Source of the DNA: Bathynomus jamesi
Taxonomy: Eukaryota; Arthropoda; Malacostraca; Isopoda; Cirolanidae
NCBI GenBank assembly: GCA_023014485.1
Contig: JAJOZX010001080.1
Span: 681,001 to 745,000 of the forward strand
Direction of reading: 5' to 3'
DNA: 64,000 nucleotides
The notes under the pieces are model-generated. The model saw nothing but the letters and a program-made list of their open reading frames with translations. It had not been told where the DNA came from and searched no databases. This document shows positions 22,768 through 34,145 of the stretch, piece after piece. The first letter of the stretch is position 1. Each line of letters begins with the position of its first letter. A program made the translations under genes and the position numbers.

Positions 22768-22794
22768 CATATATATATATATATATATATATAT
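22768..22794. repeat. (TA)n microsatellite
   Basis: Uninterrupted AT dinucleotide run inside the piggyBac. Confidence 0.9.
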
Positions 22795-23028
22795 GATAGT
22801 AATAATGTTACAGCTATAATTGATAATTTTATGGAATAATAAATAAAAATGCATAGGCAAGGTCAAATGCTTGATATCCTAGGCCAGAGAGGTCATTGAA
22901 CCTTTGGCAATAAAGAACTAAGCTAAAGGAAAACAATCCATTAATGTTTATTAGCTGCAAAATAATTTCAATTGAATGCAAAGACTGAAATTTATGTGAT
23001 GTCAAATAAAAATATAACGAGAAATCAC

Positions 23029-23191
23029 CTGAATCACCACCATCATCACTCAAATCATCATCAGAGCTGCACTGCTGAGGGACATATTCATCTTCAGAAT
23101 CACCATCCTGTAGGCATTCGTCATCGCTTTCTCCCCATTCTCCTCCAACCATGGGTGTTCCACTTCTTCCATAAAAACAACTGGTGTCCAT
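23029..23191 (-). pseudogene. piggyBac transposase, acidic N-terminal exon
   Basis: ATG 23191 opens an acidic stretch (GESDDECLQDGDSEDEY, then SSDDDLSDDGGDSG) typical of piggyBac-like N-termini, ending at a GTGATT donor after 23029. The next exon start is not clear. The region between here and 22740 has lost the usual N-terminal domain residues. Confidence 0.6.
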
Positions 23192-23229
23192 GACTAAAAA
23201 AATAAAGCATTTGCTGTACATTCGTCATC

Positions 23230-23232
<3 letters not shown>

Positions 23233-23288
<56 letters not shown>
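23233..23288. repeat. (TA)n microsatellite
   Basis: Long AT dinucleotide run within the piggyBac 5' region. The (IY)n open frames over it are artefacts. Confidence 0.95.
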
Positions 23289-23290
<2 letters not shown>

Positions 23291-24104
23291 GTATATATAT
23301 GATACATACACATAGTAAAGCCTACAAGATGGCTAAATGGGCTTTTCTTCTTTGAGGCATAAGCCTCGAGGATTGGCCTAGATGACAGAGTCAACAGATA
23401 TGCTACATCTCGATGAAGTCCAACAAGTCTCCTAATTTTCCACTACGAATATATTCTACTACCTAATCCTGTCTAAGAACATATATTGAACTAATAAAAA
23501 AATCATTCAACGTACCTTTATTTCAATGAAGCACAAAATGAAGCACAAAATGAAGAAAAAAAATTCTTGGTACACACTGTCTTCCAGCTGCGTTGAAATA
23601 CTAACTAAGCGTTGGGATATCCGCACTATTTACTTCCGTAGGAGTTGCCAATTCGAGATATAAAATCTTTGAAACGTTACAGAACAGAGGATATCGGCAC
23701 TTAAGTAAAAAGAATTTATTTTCCTGTGAATAACTCATAGGTTTTGAGGCGTTACAGATCTGTTACAAATGTCCATATAGGGTTAAGATGTCAGGAGAAT
23801 GATCTTTGTAATTATATCCAGTGATATACATGCAGTTCACCTATTAATAAATACATGTAAAGTTGATTTGGCCTTGTCAATATAAATGATTTACTTATAT
23901 CTTTTAATATATTATAAAGGGGCTCAAAAGGGTAAAATTGGCAATTTAGAAATACAAAATGATGTAGGTTAGAGTTATCCTATCCAAAAAAGCAGCTCAT
24001 ATTTGAATTCCCCATGTAAAAACACACAATTTAGACACCCCTGATGGTAGAATTTCCTTCAGATTCATGTTGTCACCTGAGTACGACCCGCCCTACTACA
24101 GTAT

Positions 24105-24744
24105 TCACATGTACACAAATAAAAATGGGATGAAACAATAAAAGTTCAAATATTTTCAACAAAATATTTGGTGGGGGGACTTGTAACACAAACACTACAT
24201 AAAAATGTATGCCAAGTATGAGAGAGACTATGCTGCAGATCCAGTAAACTTCAGAATCCTAAGGCTACTAGCCAGGGCAAAAGTGCTCTGTATATATGAA
24301 GGTTTATCAGTAACTTTGTTGGTATTTGTGAAGGATTTAAAATTTTTAAAAATGGAGAAAAATGCAGTTAAAGTTTGTCAACTTGCAAAATGCCACAACT
24401 TTTGAACCAATAATGATATTTGATTGATTTTGACCATATGTACAAGTCCACAATCTGTTCCCTGACTCACCCATGGGATAGGAGAAGGGTGGGGGAATAT
24501 AGTGGTATAAATAACTCAATTATGGCCCCACTGGTGCTTGGCAGGTTGTGCTCTGGAGCCTCTCAAATACAAAAATAAATAAATAAATAAATAAATAAAT
24601 AAAATAAAAATAAATAACATTAATAATCATGATAAACAATCCCACATAATTTAAGTAGCCTGTAAGCAACAGAAAACCAAGCATGCACAACAAGCAAATC
24701 TTGAGTTAAATACAGTAACTAGTTACAAATAATGCTAAACAATC
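24105..24744. other. spacer with (AAAT)n
   Basis: No gene recognised. An AAAT tetranucleotide run occupies about 24570-24605. The open frame at 24205-24405 has no recognisable feature. Confidence 0.35.
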
Positions 24745-24970
24745 TACAGGATGAGTCAAAAGTTCAGAAACATAAGGATAGGAAACTTTTATTGCAAAAA
24801 GACAAGCGTTACAAGTAATGTTATAAGATGTGCTCTATATGTTCTCCTTTCACTTCCAGCCACTTCTGGACTGTTTACCAACTCAACCTGGACTCTTTCC
24901 AGGACATCATGCTGGATTGTAGCACAGGTTTCTCTAATGCTCTTCTTCAAGTGCACTCTGTCCCAGATCT

Positions 24971-27900
24971 TATTTTAGACGTGGTGATGACAAATGGCGA
25001 AAACAAAGTTGAAGGTTTAGAAGTAGGCAAGAGTTGAGGATGTAGTGATCATCAACTTCTTAGGTTTAAGTTATTGATAGAAAACACTAAGGATAGTAAC
25101 GTAATACAAGTCCCTGATTTTCGTAGGGCCAATTTTGATAGTTTTGTGGATAGGATGAGAGTAGTGGACTGGGGGTGACTTATTTATGGGTAATGACACA
25201 AATTTGCATTGGGAGGCATTTAAAGATAGTTTCTTGAATATCAAAAGGGAGTTTATTCCTCATAAGCCCAAGCATGCTAGAAATCATGGTAAGCCTAAGT
25301 GGTAGACTAGGAAAAAAGGTGAGTTCATAAATGAATGTAACAGAGTGTATAGACTTAATAAGCGCAATGGCACAGTAGTTAACACTAATAGATATATCAG
25401 GTTAAAAGATCAGTTAGGAACACTAAGTGTAATTTAGAGATACTTATAGCTGTGGATAGTAAACATAACATAAAAAAGTTTTTTCATTACATGAATAATC
25501 GTAAGCCGATAAAAGATAATATAGGCTGTCTCTTGGACACTAATAGCGCTTTGGCTTCCAACACTCAGGCAATGGTGGGTATTTTTAATAACTTTTTTGC
25601 GACAGTTTTTACCATATAAGACATTGTGGAGGGTGAACACTTTTTCCCCTTTTAGTTGTCAGCCCTTTCCCCCTGGCCTTGATTATTATTATTTATGTAC
25701 TAAATTTATTTAATTTTTGATTGAAATACTTGTTATAGATAGGATTTTCATGGTTCTCTCTTTCTTTCCAGAGAAATAAAGTATTTGTTTGTTAATATTG
25801 TAAGAAAAGGAATAAGGATTAAGTAATTGCTTGTTAAAACCTATTAGCAAAAGGCATTAAGTACATATTTTTGGTTTATTTGCTTAAAAGACCTATCCAT
25901 GAATATTGTCTATAAAAATTAACATTTGAAGTAAAATAACATGAAAGGTGATCCTTGTCAGAGAGAAGCTTATGATATTCAGAAGTGTTTACAAGCTAAT
26001 AAATTCCAAGAAACAGTATGTGTGTCAAAACTAGAGTTTTGAGAAAGTGCTGCGAGAAGTGGGGAAAATAATCTGGTGTTTGTGGAGGTGTCAAAACTAA
26101 ATCAAATGTTAAAACAGAAAATAAATAGGAGAGTATTTTAAGAAAAGGAATAAAGTATTTGGTGGTTAAAACATTTTAGCAAAAGGAATTAAGTACTAAA
26201 TTGTTAATACTTTAACAAAAGGAATAAAGTACTTGGTTGTTAAAGGAAGGAACTAAATTCAAGCCAGATTTGTCTGAGAAACTGAAGACCATTATTAAGC
26301 ACAAAGAGAAGAAGCTATTAATGTTAAGTCTGTTGCTTCATGTTGGAATAACAAGTTTTGTCAATCTTATGCTAATGCTGTGAGTTCTCTCGTGGCACAG
26401 AAGGAAGCTACTCTTGCAAGAACTGTAAAACAAGTGAGAACTGTTGGCAGTATGAGCCAGCAGTTGTGGAATCGGAGGTCTGGGCAGTGAGCCTGGATCC
26501 AACAACCCTTCAAGGTGGGCAGCCTGGCTGTGTGAAGGCCTTAAAAATAAAATTTTATATTTTGTCTGGTATGACCATTAGGTTAACCAATCCCACCATA
26601 ACATTAATAATGTCACAGATGTTGACAATATTGTTCCATTTAGCAGCTAGACTATTTTGGATGAAATAACTGTTTACGAGGGTGAGGTTGCGGATTATAT
26701 TGATAGGTTAAAAGTTAGTAAGGTTCCAGGCCTTGACGCCTTTTATCCTAGACATCTGAAAGATTTGAAAGATGTTGTCATAGACCACTTAACAAAGATT
26801 TTTAATCAGTCACTGGAAATGGGGATTACTCCTGAAGATTTCAAATTAGCTAACATCATGCCCATTTTCAAAAAAGGCAACTGCACAGTAGCTAGCAATT
26901 ATAGGCCCATTAGCTTAACGTCAATTGTCAGTAAACTTTTGGAATCTGTAGAGATCATATCATTGAACACTTAGAGAAAGTTGCAATTTGTTTAATAGTA
27001 GTCAGCATGGGTTTCAACGTCATAGATCTTGTTTAACTAATTTGTTAGAATTTTATAATGAAATAGTGCATGAATACAATAGGCATAGAGTGGCTGATGT
27101 TATTTATTTAGATTTTAAAAAAACGTTTGATACAGTTCTGCATAGAAGATTAATTGCAAAGGTTAAAGTGCACGGTATACACAGTCAGGTAGCTAACTGG
27201 TTAGAAGAATGGCTTCGTGCTAGGAGACAGAGGGTTGTTGTTAATGGTAGTGAGTCAGGGTGGTTGGATGTAGGTAGCAGTGTCCCACATGGTTCAGTGT
27301 TAGGCCCATTGCCTAACAACATAAATGTAGGTTTGACTAGTAACGTGTCAAAATTCACAGATGACACTAAAATAGGCAGTAAGGTTGTTAATGACAACAA
27401 TAGAAATAGGCTCCAAGATGATGTAAATAGGATCATGGAGTGGACAGATAAGTGGCAGATGCAATTTAACGTAGACAAATATAAAGTTTTGCATTAAGGC
27501 TCTTGTAACAATATGTACACATACACGATGGATGATAGAGAGCTAGCAAGCGTTGACGAAGGAGATTTAGGCATATGCGTATCTAAGGATTTAAAAGTTA
27601 GGAACCAGTACCTGGAGTCTTACACTAAAGCTAATAGGATGTTAGGCTTCATAGTGCATAATTTCAAATTTAAATTGAAGAATATTATATTGCCAATTTA
27701 CAAGTCCCTGGTCAGGCCTCATTTAGAATATGCCGTTCAGTTTTGGTGCCGTATTTGCATGAGGATATTGATAGGTTAGAAAGGGTTCAGTGTCGTGCAT
27801 GAAACTGATTCCGTCATTGCACAACAAGCTTTCTGAAGATAGGATTAAAGAGTAGACTTGCATTCACTCAAAACTAGGAGATTAAGGAGGGAGCTTATTG

Positions 27901-28170
27901 AAGTTTTCAAAATCATTAATAACATCAATAACAAATTTTGACAAACTGTTCACTTTTTGATAATAGCAATACTCATAATAATGGATTTAAGTTGCAAGGC
28001 AGACATTTCATTACTAATATCGCTAAAAACTTCTTTACATTTAAAGTAATTGATAAATGGAATAATCTTCCTGCACCCATCATGAACTCAACCAGTGTTA
28101 ATATGTTTAAGAACCATTTAAATAGGCATTTTAAAAATATTAACATTGTTTAATATAATAATAAAACAAT
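24971..28170 (+). pseudogene. CR1-like LINE copy A (5'-truncated), main body
   Basis: It begins within the endonuclease domain (LDVVMTNGENKVEGLEVG; compare copy B near 30640) and runs through RT blocks KVSKVPGLDAFYPRHLK, IMPIFKKGN, YRPISLTS, SSQHGFQRHRSCLTNLLEF, VIYLDFKKTFDTV, PHGSVLGPL and FTDDTKIGS, ending KNHLNRHFKNINIV at 28153. Stops, frameshifts and a ~1-kb insertion at 25626-26600 disable it. The 3' tail seems to continue at 33385-33967, beyond LINE B. Confidence 0.85.
25626..26600. mobile_element. unclassified ~1-kb insertion in LINE A
   Basis: Comparison with LINE B (31285-31330) shows extra sequence here. The flanks read ACCATATAAGACATT on the left and ACCATAACATT on the right, an imperfect target duplication. 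The interior has several loose repeats of an AAAAGGAATAAAGTA-type motif (about 25805, 26143, 26215) and no recognised protein. The type is unknown. Confidence 0.5.
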
Positions 28171-28172
28171 CA

Positions 28173-28802
28173 CACTCTGCTCGCGATTCGTCAGCCAGAC
28201 TCTGCTCGCGATTCGTCAGCCAGACTCTGCTCGCGATTCGTCAGCCAGACTCTGCTCGCGATTCGTCAGAGACTCTGCTCGCGATTCGTCAGCCAGACTC
28301 TGCTCGCGATTCGTCAGCCAGACTCTGCTCGCGATTCGTCAGCCAGACTCTGCTCGCGATTCGTCAGCCAGACTCTGCTCGCGATTCGTCAGCCAGACTC
28401 TGCTCGCGATTCGTCAGCCAGACTCTGCTCGCGATTCGTCAGCCAGACTCTGCTCGCGATTCGTCAGCCAGACTCTGCTCGCGATTCGTCAGCCAGACTC
28501 TGCTCGCGATTCGTCAGCCAGACTCTGCTCGCGATTCGTCAGCCAGACTCTGCTCGCGATTCGTCAGCCAGACTCTGCTCGCGATTCGTCAGCCAGACTC
28601 TGCTCGCGATTCGTCAGCCAGACTCTGCTCGCGATTCGTCAGCCAGACTCTGCTCGCGATTCGTCAGCCAGACTCTGCTCGCGATTCGTCAGCCAGACTC
28701 TGCTCGCGATTCGTCAGCCAGACTCTGCTCGCGATTCGTCAGCCAGACTCTGCTCGCGATTCGTCAGCCAGACTCTGCTCGCGATTCGTCAGCCAGACTC
28801 TG
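28173..28802. repeat. 25-bp minisatellite, 25 copies
   Basis: Unit GACTCTGCTCGCGATTCGTC plus AGCCA, repeated about 25 times with almost no divergence. Unit 4 (28248-28270) is 23 bp. Each unit has the palindrome TCGCGA. The array starts exactly where LINE A's 3' UTR is interrupted and ends where LINE B's 5' UTR starts. All three plus-strand frames are open across the array, because the 25-mer has no stop codon, giving a spurious 220-codon ORF. Confidence 0.95.
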
Positions 28803-29045
28803 TACTGAATGGATGCATTTCCTGAACTCTCTGGTATTACATCTACTTTTGTATATTGCTAAGAATTTTACTTTTGGAAAGTTTTGAATTTTATATACTT
28901 GCCTTTATATTCACATAGTTATAGTTAAGTAATTGAATATTTGTGGTTTTTAGCAATTTAGAAGTTTTCATAGCATGCCAGCTTAATTTAACTTAAACTT
29001 GTAATGGTTATAAACTAATTTTTAACTGCGCGATGCCATCGCAGA

Positions 29046-30060
29046 GTGTCGTGTGGTAGGTGTAGGGTAAACTGGTGGTATTCAGAATTTAAAGATTATA
29101 ACGGTGGTCCTATGGTGATTACCAAGAGATCAGTTTGTTTCTTTTGTGAGTTAATGGAGGAAATAGTTGACATAAAACGCAGTGTATGTGAGGTAACAGA
29201 AAGACTTGCAATGCTTGATGACGGCAGGGGTAGGCTATGGTTGACGAAAGCCAAACCAATACTAACATTGAAGACGTTAGTAATTTGAAGAGTGAGGTGT
29301 GTAATCTAGTTTCTAGTTTAGGTAGCTTGTCGGGAAGGTTGGATAGAGTTGAGGAAGGGGTTAAGGTTGGTCCAAGAGTAGTAGATGGGGAGGGATTTAG
29401 AGAAGTTAAGGGTGGAGCTAGGCCACATACATTAGGTGATAGTACTCCCCCCCCCCATCAAGGTTTTGAACCCTTTTGCCCATTTGGAAAGGGACGTGAA
29501 TGAGGGGGAAACTATTTTAATTGGGGACTCTTTAGTGCGCCACATGGACAAAGAGTTCGTTGAATGGCATCCAACCAAGACGAGGAAGGTCTGTCTCCCA
29601 GGAGCCAGGGTTGACAGAGTTAGAGACGAAGTGGATAGGATTGACGTTGCTTCCCATCACTCGATGTTGGTGACGATGGTAGGAGGCAATGACTTGTATA
29701 GGCCTGATATGAGAGTGCCTGACCTTTTGGAGAGATATAGGGGGGTTAATTAGGTCCCTGAAGGCGAGGTCAGATAAGTCTTTAGTTCTAGGTATTACCT
29801 CTAGGCACAGGTTGGGTCTTAGGATTACGTCAAAAACAATATTTTTGAATAATAAATTAGAAGAGATTTGTGCTGAGGAAAATGTACCCTTCGTAAAACT
29901 GTGGTCAGAATTCAGTGATCCTAGCCTTTTTATAAAAGATGGGGGTGCATTTTAATGAAATAGGTAATGCTAGGCTAGGTAGGTTAATAGACGAAAATGT
30001 GCGAAAGCTGTATAGGTCAAAGCCTTCTTTAAACGTTGTGGGTCCAAGGAATGCGAGCCT
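29046..30060 (+). pseudogene. LINE B ORF1: zinc-finger plus SGNH esterase
   Basis: It starts CGRCRVNWWYSE.. and ..CFFCELMEEIVDIKRSV, a CxxC/CxxC finger followed by a heptad-like helical segment (SNLKSEVCNLVSSLGSLSGR). Next is the esterase domain: ILIGDSLVRHM (block I Ser), MVGGNDLY (block III Asn) and, after a break, GVHFNEIGNARLGRLI (C-terminal catalytic His region). CR1 and related LINEs carry this ORF1 layout; its product is thought to bind RNA and lipid-like substrates in the RNP. Frameshifts near 29260, 29450 and 29950 and a stop at 29753 make it non-functional here. Confidence 0.75.
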
Positions 30061-30063
30061 GAC

Positions 30064-32842
30064 GTGAAAAATAGTTTAAAACGCTGGCCTGTGGTAAACA
30101 ATACCTTAAACGTCTTTTATTGTAATGCACATAGTACTAGAAATAAATTAAACAAATTTAAGGTGATAATTTATTCTGGCAACTACAATATAGTTGCTAT
30201 CACTGAAACGTGGTTAAATACCGTGACTCTGGACTTGTTGGGGGAACTCGATATACCAGGTTTTAAACTCTTTACTAATGATAGGTTACATAGGTTTGGT
30301 GGCAGCGTTTTGCTGTACATTCATAATTTCCTTAGGGTTATCGAGGTTAAGATAGATTTTCCACCAGCAATTAATGCGTTGAAGTTAGGGCGCGTAGTAT
30401 TAGTTTTAATTTTGATGTTGTTTATGGACCTCCCATTCAACCCTTCGACACTGATACTAGATTTTACTCACTTCTTGGTAACTTTATTGACAATTGGAAT
30501 AGTATAATTGTCAGAGACTTTAACTGCCCTAATGTTAATTATGAGACTTTTACTAGTAATGAGGAGGGTTTGAGATTGATTGAGTTCATGGAGGATAATT
30601 TTTTACGACAGATAGTTACCGAACCAACGCGCAGTGACAATATTTTAGATTTGGTGATGACGAATGGTGAAAATATAGTCAATAGTTTAGAAGTAGGTGA
30701 GAGTTTAGGATGTAGTGATCATCAAATTCTTAGGTTTAAGTTATTGATGGAAAACACTAAGGATAGTAACATAATAGAAATCTCTGATTTTTGTAGGGCT
30801 AATTTTGATAGTTTTGTGGATAGGATGAGAGTAGTGGACTGGGATAACTTATGGGTAATGACAAATTTGCATTGGGAGGCGTTTAAAGAAAGTTTTGTGA
30901 ATATTGAAAGGGAGTTTATTCCTCGTAGGCCCAAGCATGCTAGAAATCATGGTAGGCCCAAGTGGTGGACTAGGAAATAGGTGAGTTCATAAACAAGCGT
31001 AACAGAGCGTATAGACTTAATAAGCGCAATGGCATGGCAGCTAACTTTAATAGATATATCGAGCTTAGACATCAGGTTAAAAGATCAGTTAGGAATGCTA
31101 AGCATAATTTAGAGATACTTATAGCTGCGGATAGTAAACATAATCCCAAAAAGTTTTTTGAATGTGAATAATCGTAAGCCGATAAAAGATAACATAGGTC
31201 CTCTAGTGGATGTTAGCGGCGCTTTGGCTTCTGATGCTCAGGCGATGGCGGGTATTTTCAATAACTTTTTTGCGACAGTTTTTACCGTAGAAGACGTAAA
31301 TAATGTCCCCGACGTGGACGATATCATTCCATTTAGTAGCGAGACTTTTGGATGAAATAACTGTTTATGAGGGTGAGATTGTGCATTATATCAATAGGAT
31401 AAAAGTTAGCAAGGCTCGCTTTTTTTATTCCAGACATTTGAAAGATTTGAAAGACGTTATTGTAGGCCCCCTTAACGAAGATTTTTAATCAGTTACTCAA
31501 AATGGGGATTATTCCTGAAGACTTCAAATTAGCTAACATCACACCCATTTTTAAAAAAGGCGACCACATGGTACCTAGTACTTATAGGCCCATTAGCTTA
31601 ACATCAACTGTAGGTAAGCTTTTGAAATCTGTAGTTAGGGATCGTATCATCGATCACTTAGAAAGTAGAGATTTGATTAATAGTAGTCAGCATGGGTTTC
31701 GACGCCATAGATCTTGTTTAACTAATTTGTTAGAATTTTATAACGAAATAGTGCGTGAATACAATAGGCATAGAGTGGCTGATGTTATTTATTTAGATTT
31801 TAAAAAGGCGTTTGATACAGTTCTGCATAGAAGATTAATTGCAAAGGTTAAAGTGCATGGTATACGCGGTCAGGTAGTTAACTGGTTAGAGGAATTGCTT
31901 CATGCTAGGAGACAGAGGGTCATTGTTAATGGTAGTGAATCAGGGTGGTTGGATGTAGGTAGTGGTGTCCCACAGGGTTCAGTGTTAGGCCCATTGCTAT
32001 TTCTAATTTACATAGATATAGGATTGACTAGTAACGCGTAAAAATTCGCAGATGATACTAAAATAGGCAGTAAGGTTGTTAACAAGGATGATAGAAATAG
32101 GCTCCAAGATGATGTAAATAGGATTATGGAGTGGATGGATAAGTGGCAGATGCAATTTAATGTAGACAAATATAAAGTTTTGCATGTAGGTTCTCGTAAC
32201 AATAATTACACGTACACGATGGATAATATAGAGTTAGCGAGCATTGACGAGGAAGTAGATTTAGGCGTACACGTATCTAAGGATTTAAAAGTTAGGAACC
32301 AGTGCCTGGAGTCTTGTGCAAAAGCTAATAGGATGTTAGGCTTCATAGCGCATAATTTCAAATTTAAATCAAAGGATATTATATTGCCCCTTTACAAGTC
32401 CCTAGTCAGGCCTCATTTAGAATATGCCATTCAGTTTTGGTGCTTGTATTTGCGCGAGGATATTGATAGGTTAGAAAGGGTTCAGCGTCCTGCCACGAAA
32501 CTAATTCCATCATTGCGCAACAAGCCTTATGAAGATAGGATTAAAGAGTTAGACTTGCATTCACTCGAAACTGGGAGATTAAGGGGGGAGCTTATTGAAG
32601 TTTTCAAAATCATTAATAACGTAAATTTTGACAAACTGTTAACTTTTGATAATAGTAATACTTGTAATAATGGATTTAAGTTGTGTGGCAGACGTTTCAT
32701 TACTAATATCACTAAAAACTTCTTTATGTTTAAAGTAATTGATAAATGGAATAATCTTCCCGCATCAGTCATTCACTCTACCAGCGTTAATATGTTTAAG
32801 AACCGTTTAGATAAGCATTTTAAAAATATTAACGTTGTTTAA
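30064..32842 (+). pseudogene. LINE B ORF2: endonuclease and reverse transcriptase
   Basis: Apurinic-type endonuclease: NVFYCNAHSTRNKL, VAITETWLN, RDFNCPN and the terminal SDHQ box (30718). RT: KLANITPIFKKGD, YRPISLTS, SSQHGFRRHRSCLTNLLEF, VIYLDFKKAFDTV, SGVPQGSVLGPLLFLIYI, then FADDTKIGS just after a stop at 32039. C-terminal: LGVHVSKDLK, RPHLEYAIQFW, LERVQRPATKLIPSLR, NLPASVI and FKNRLDKHFKNINVV. Frameshifts near 30400, 30980, 31340 and 31490 disable it. It is the fullest ORF2 of this LINE family in the window. Confidence 0.85.
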
Positions 32843-33366
32843 AATAAAAAAACAATTAGTAACAGGAGCTCTGGGGGTGGTGGTCGAGGATGAGTCTGTT
32901 GACAATTAATGCCAGCTTGTGACATGCCAGCAATAAAATTAAAAAAAAAAAAAAATTAGATTAACATGAACGTAGATGTAGCTCGTAGAGTAAACTAACC
33001 CACTTTTTGTTTAACTTTACCTACTTTTTTTTTCTTATCCTCTCCTTACTTGCATGTCTGTAGTTTGCATGGTATGACTGAGTTAAGACTGTGTTTGCAT
33101 GGTTTGTAAGCATTCTTATTTTACTTCTTTTCATCTTTCACCCCTTTCCTATTCTCTCTGACTATTTTTCTGACTTGTCAGCAGTGGCTGGCGGATGATG
33201 ATGGTTAGTCTTTTTTCTCTTTTTCTGAATGAATATTAACCCACGAGTGATGGGTGTTGCTATTTACTTAACCCCCTACTCTTTCCTTTCTCTCGGGCTA
33301 ACCTTAGAGTGGATATTAGGGTCTTTGTTAGCCTTAGCTTCTGTAGATCTGTAGATCCTCCCCCTT
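32843..33366 (+). other. LINE B 3' UTR
   Basis: Non-coding tail containing an internal A-run at about 32939-32955 and ending CTTCTGTAGATCTGTAGATC near 33355. Two tandem TCTGTAGA octamers at the end fit the short microsatellite that terminates CR1-clade LINEs instead of poly(A). The identity of the short pyrimidine-rich stretch after it is unclear. Confidence 0.6.
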
Positions 33367-33384
33367 TTCCCTTGTTAAAATTAT

Positions 33385-33967
33385 TAACAATGTTTAATAT
33401 AATAAAACAATTAGGAACAGGAGCTCTGGGGGTGGTGACCGAGGATGAGTCTGTTGACGATAATGCCAGCTTGTGACATGCCAGTGTATGATGCCAGGAA
33501 AAAAAAAAAAAAAAATTAGACTAACACGATTGTAGATGTAGCTTGTAGCATAAAATAACCCACTTTTTGTTTTACTTTACCTACTTTTTTTTTCCTTTCT
33601 TTCTTGTCCTCTCCTTACTTGCATGTTTAAAACTCTCCTTAATTGCATGTCTGTAGTTTGCATGGTATGACAGTGATTTAAGACTGCTTACAAACCATGC
33701 AAACACATTCTTATTTTACTTCTTTTCATCTTTCACCCCTTTCCTATTCTCTCCAACTATTTTTCTGACTTGTCGGCAGTGGCTGACTGATGATGATGGT
33801 GAGTCTTTCTTTCTCTTTTTCTGAATGAATTTTAACCCAAGAATGATAGGTTTTGCTACTTACTTAACCCCTTATTCTCCTCTTTTAACCCCCTCCTCTT
33901 TCCTTTCTCTTGGGCTAACCTTAAAGTGGATCTTAGGGTCTTTGTTAGCCTTAGCTTCTGTAGAGCT
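33385..33967 (+). other. second LINE 3' UTR tail (probably copy A)
   Basis: It repeats the tail of copy B (AACAGGAGCTCTGGGGGTGG, the A-run at ~33500, TTAGCCTTAGCTTCTGTAGA) without any ORF. It is best read as the displaced 3' end of LINE A after LINE B inserted. A separate 5'-truncated copy is the alternative. Confidence 0.65.
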
Positions 33968-34145
33968 TCAGACCATACACAATGGGTTTGAGGTGTCCCT
34001 AGAAGTAAAAGTCTAGCAGTGTCAGGTCAGGGGACTGGGGAGGCCACTCCACTGGACCATGATGACCAAGCCAACACCCTGGAAATTATTGTAATAACAA
34101 TTTCCAATTATTTCCTATGTTTCCGGACTTTTGACTCACCCTGTA

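Larger units (their letters stand above)
17080..23782 (-). mobile_element. piggyBac transposon, interrupted
   Basis: Perfect terminal repeats CCCTATATGGACA (17080) and its inverse (ending 23782), each flanked by TTAA (17076-17079 and 23783-23786), define a piggyBac insertion into the outer element's ORF. A GTTACAGATCTGT-like block recurs near both ends. Its transposase is on the minus strand and is cut into two parts by the 4.0-kb element at 17898-21916. Confidence 0.95.
15111..24095 (+). mobile_element. outer transposon of a three-layer nest (MULE-like 9-bp TSD)
   Basis: The ends TAGGGCGGGT (15111) and the inverse ACCCGCCCTA (ending 24095) are flanked by an exact 9-bp duplication CTACAGTAT (15102-15110 and 24096-24104). 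Subterminal blocks also match in inverted orientation (for example ..CTAACCTACATCATTTTG at both ends). A 9-bp duplication is usual for Mutator-like elements, but the encoded protein (16058-17101) belongs to a family I cannot name. The element is split by a piggyBac at 17080-23782. Without the insertion it would be about 2.3 kb. Confidence 0.85.
28171..33366 (+). mobile_element. CR1-like LINE copy B with 5' tandem array
   Basis: It lies inside the 3' UTR of copy A. The left flank (TTAACATTGTTTAATATAAT.., ~28130-28170) and the right flank (TTAACAATGTTTAATATAAT.., ~33375-33405) are near-repeats, consistent with a long target duplication or with copy A's own resumed sequence. Order: 25-bp array, 5' UTR, ORF1 (29046-30060), ORF2 (30064-32842), then a 3' UTR to about 33355 ending in TCTGTAGA repeats. 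Copies A and B share most positions, so the family is not ancient. Confidence 0.75.
24747..34143 (-). mobile_element. mariner-like element hosting two LINEs
   Basis: Ends CAGGATGAGTCAAAAGTTC (24747) and the inverse of CAGGGTGAGTCAAAAGTCC (ending 34143), flanked by TA. On the minus strand the transposase remains as GPVEWPPQSPDLTLLDFYF (about 34045-33980, including the final catalytic Asp region) and, on the far side of the LINEs, RVHLKKSIRETCATIQHDVL (about 24965-24890). The LINE cluster at ~24971-33967 therefore sits inside its transposase ORF. The same termini occur in the element at 43821-44601. Confidence 0.8.

Noticed and set aside
28173..28802. CRISPR array
   Set aside because: Units are contiguous with no spacers, and the DNA is eukaryotic.
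28146..28808. 220-codon ORF with a 25-residue protein repeat
   Set aside because: It is only the 25-bp minisatellite read in one frame; the unit has no stop codon in any frame, so the ORF is a by-product.
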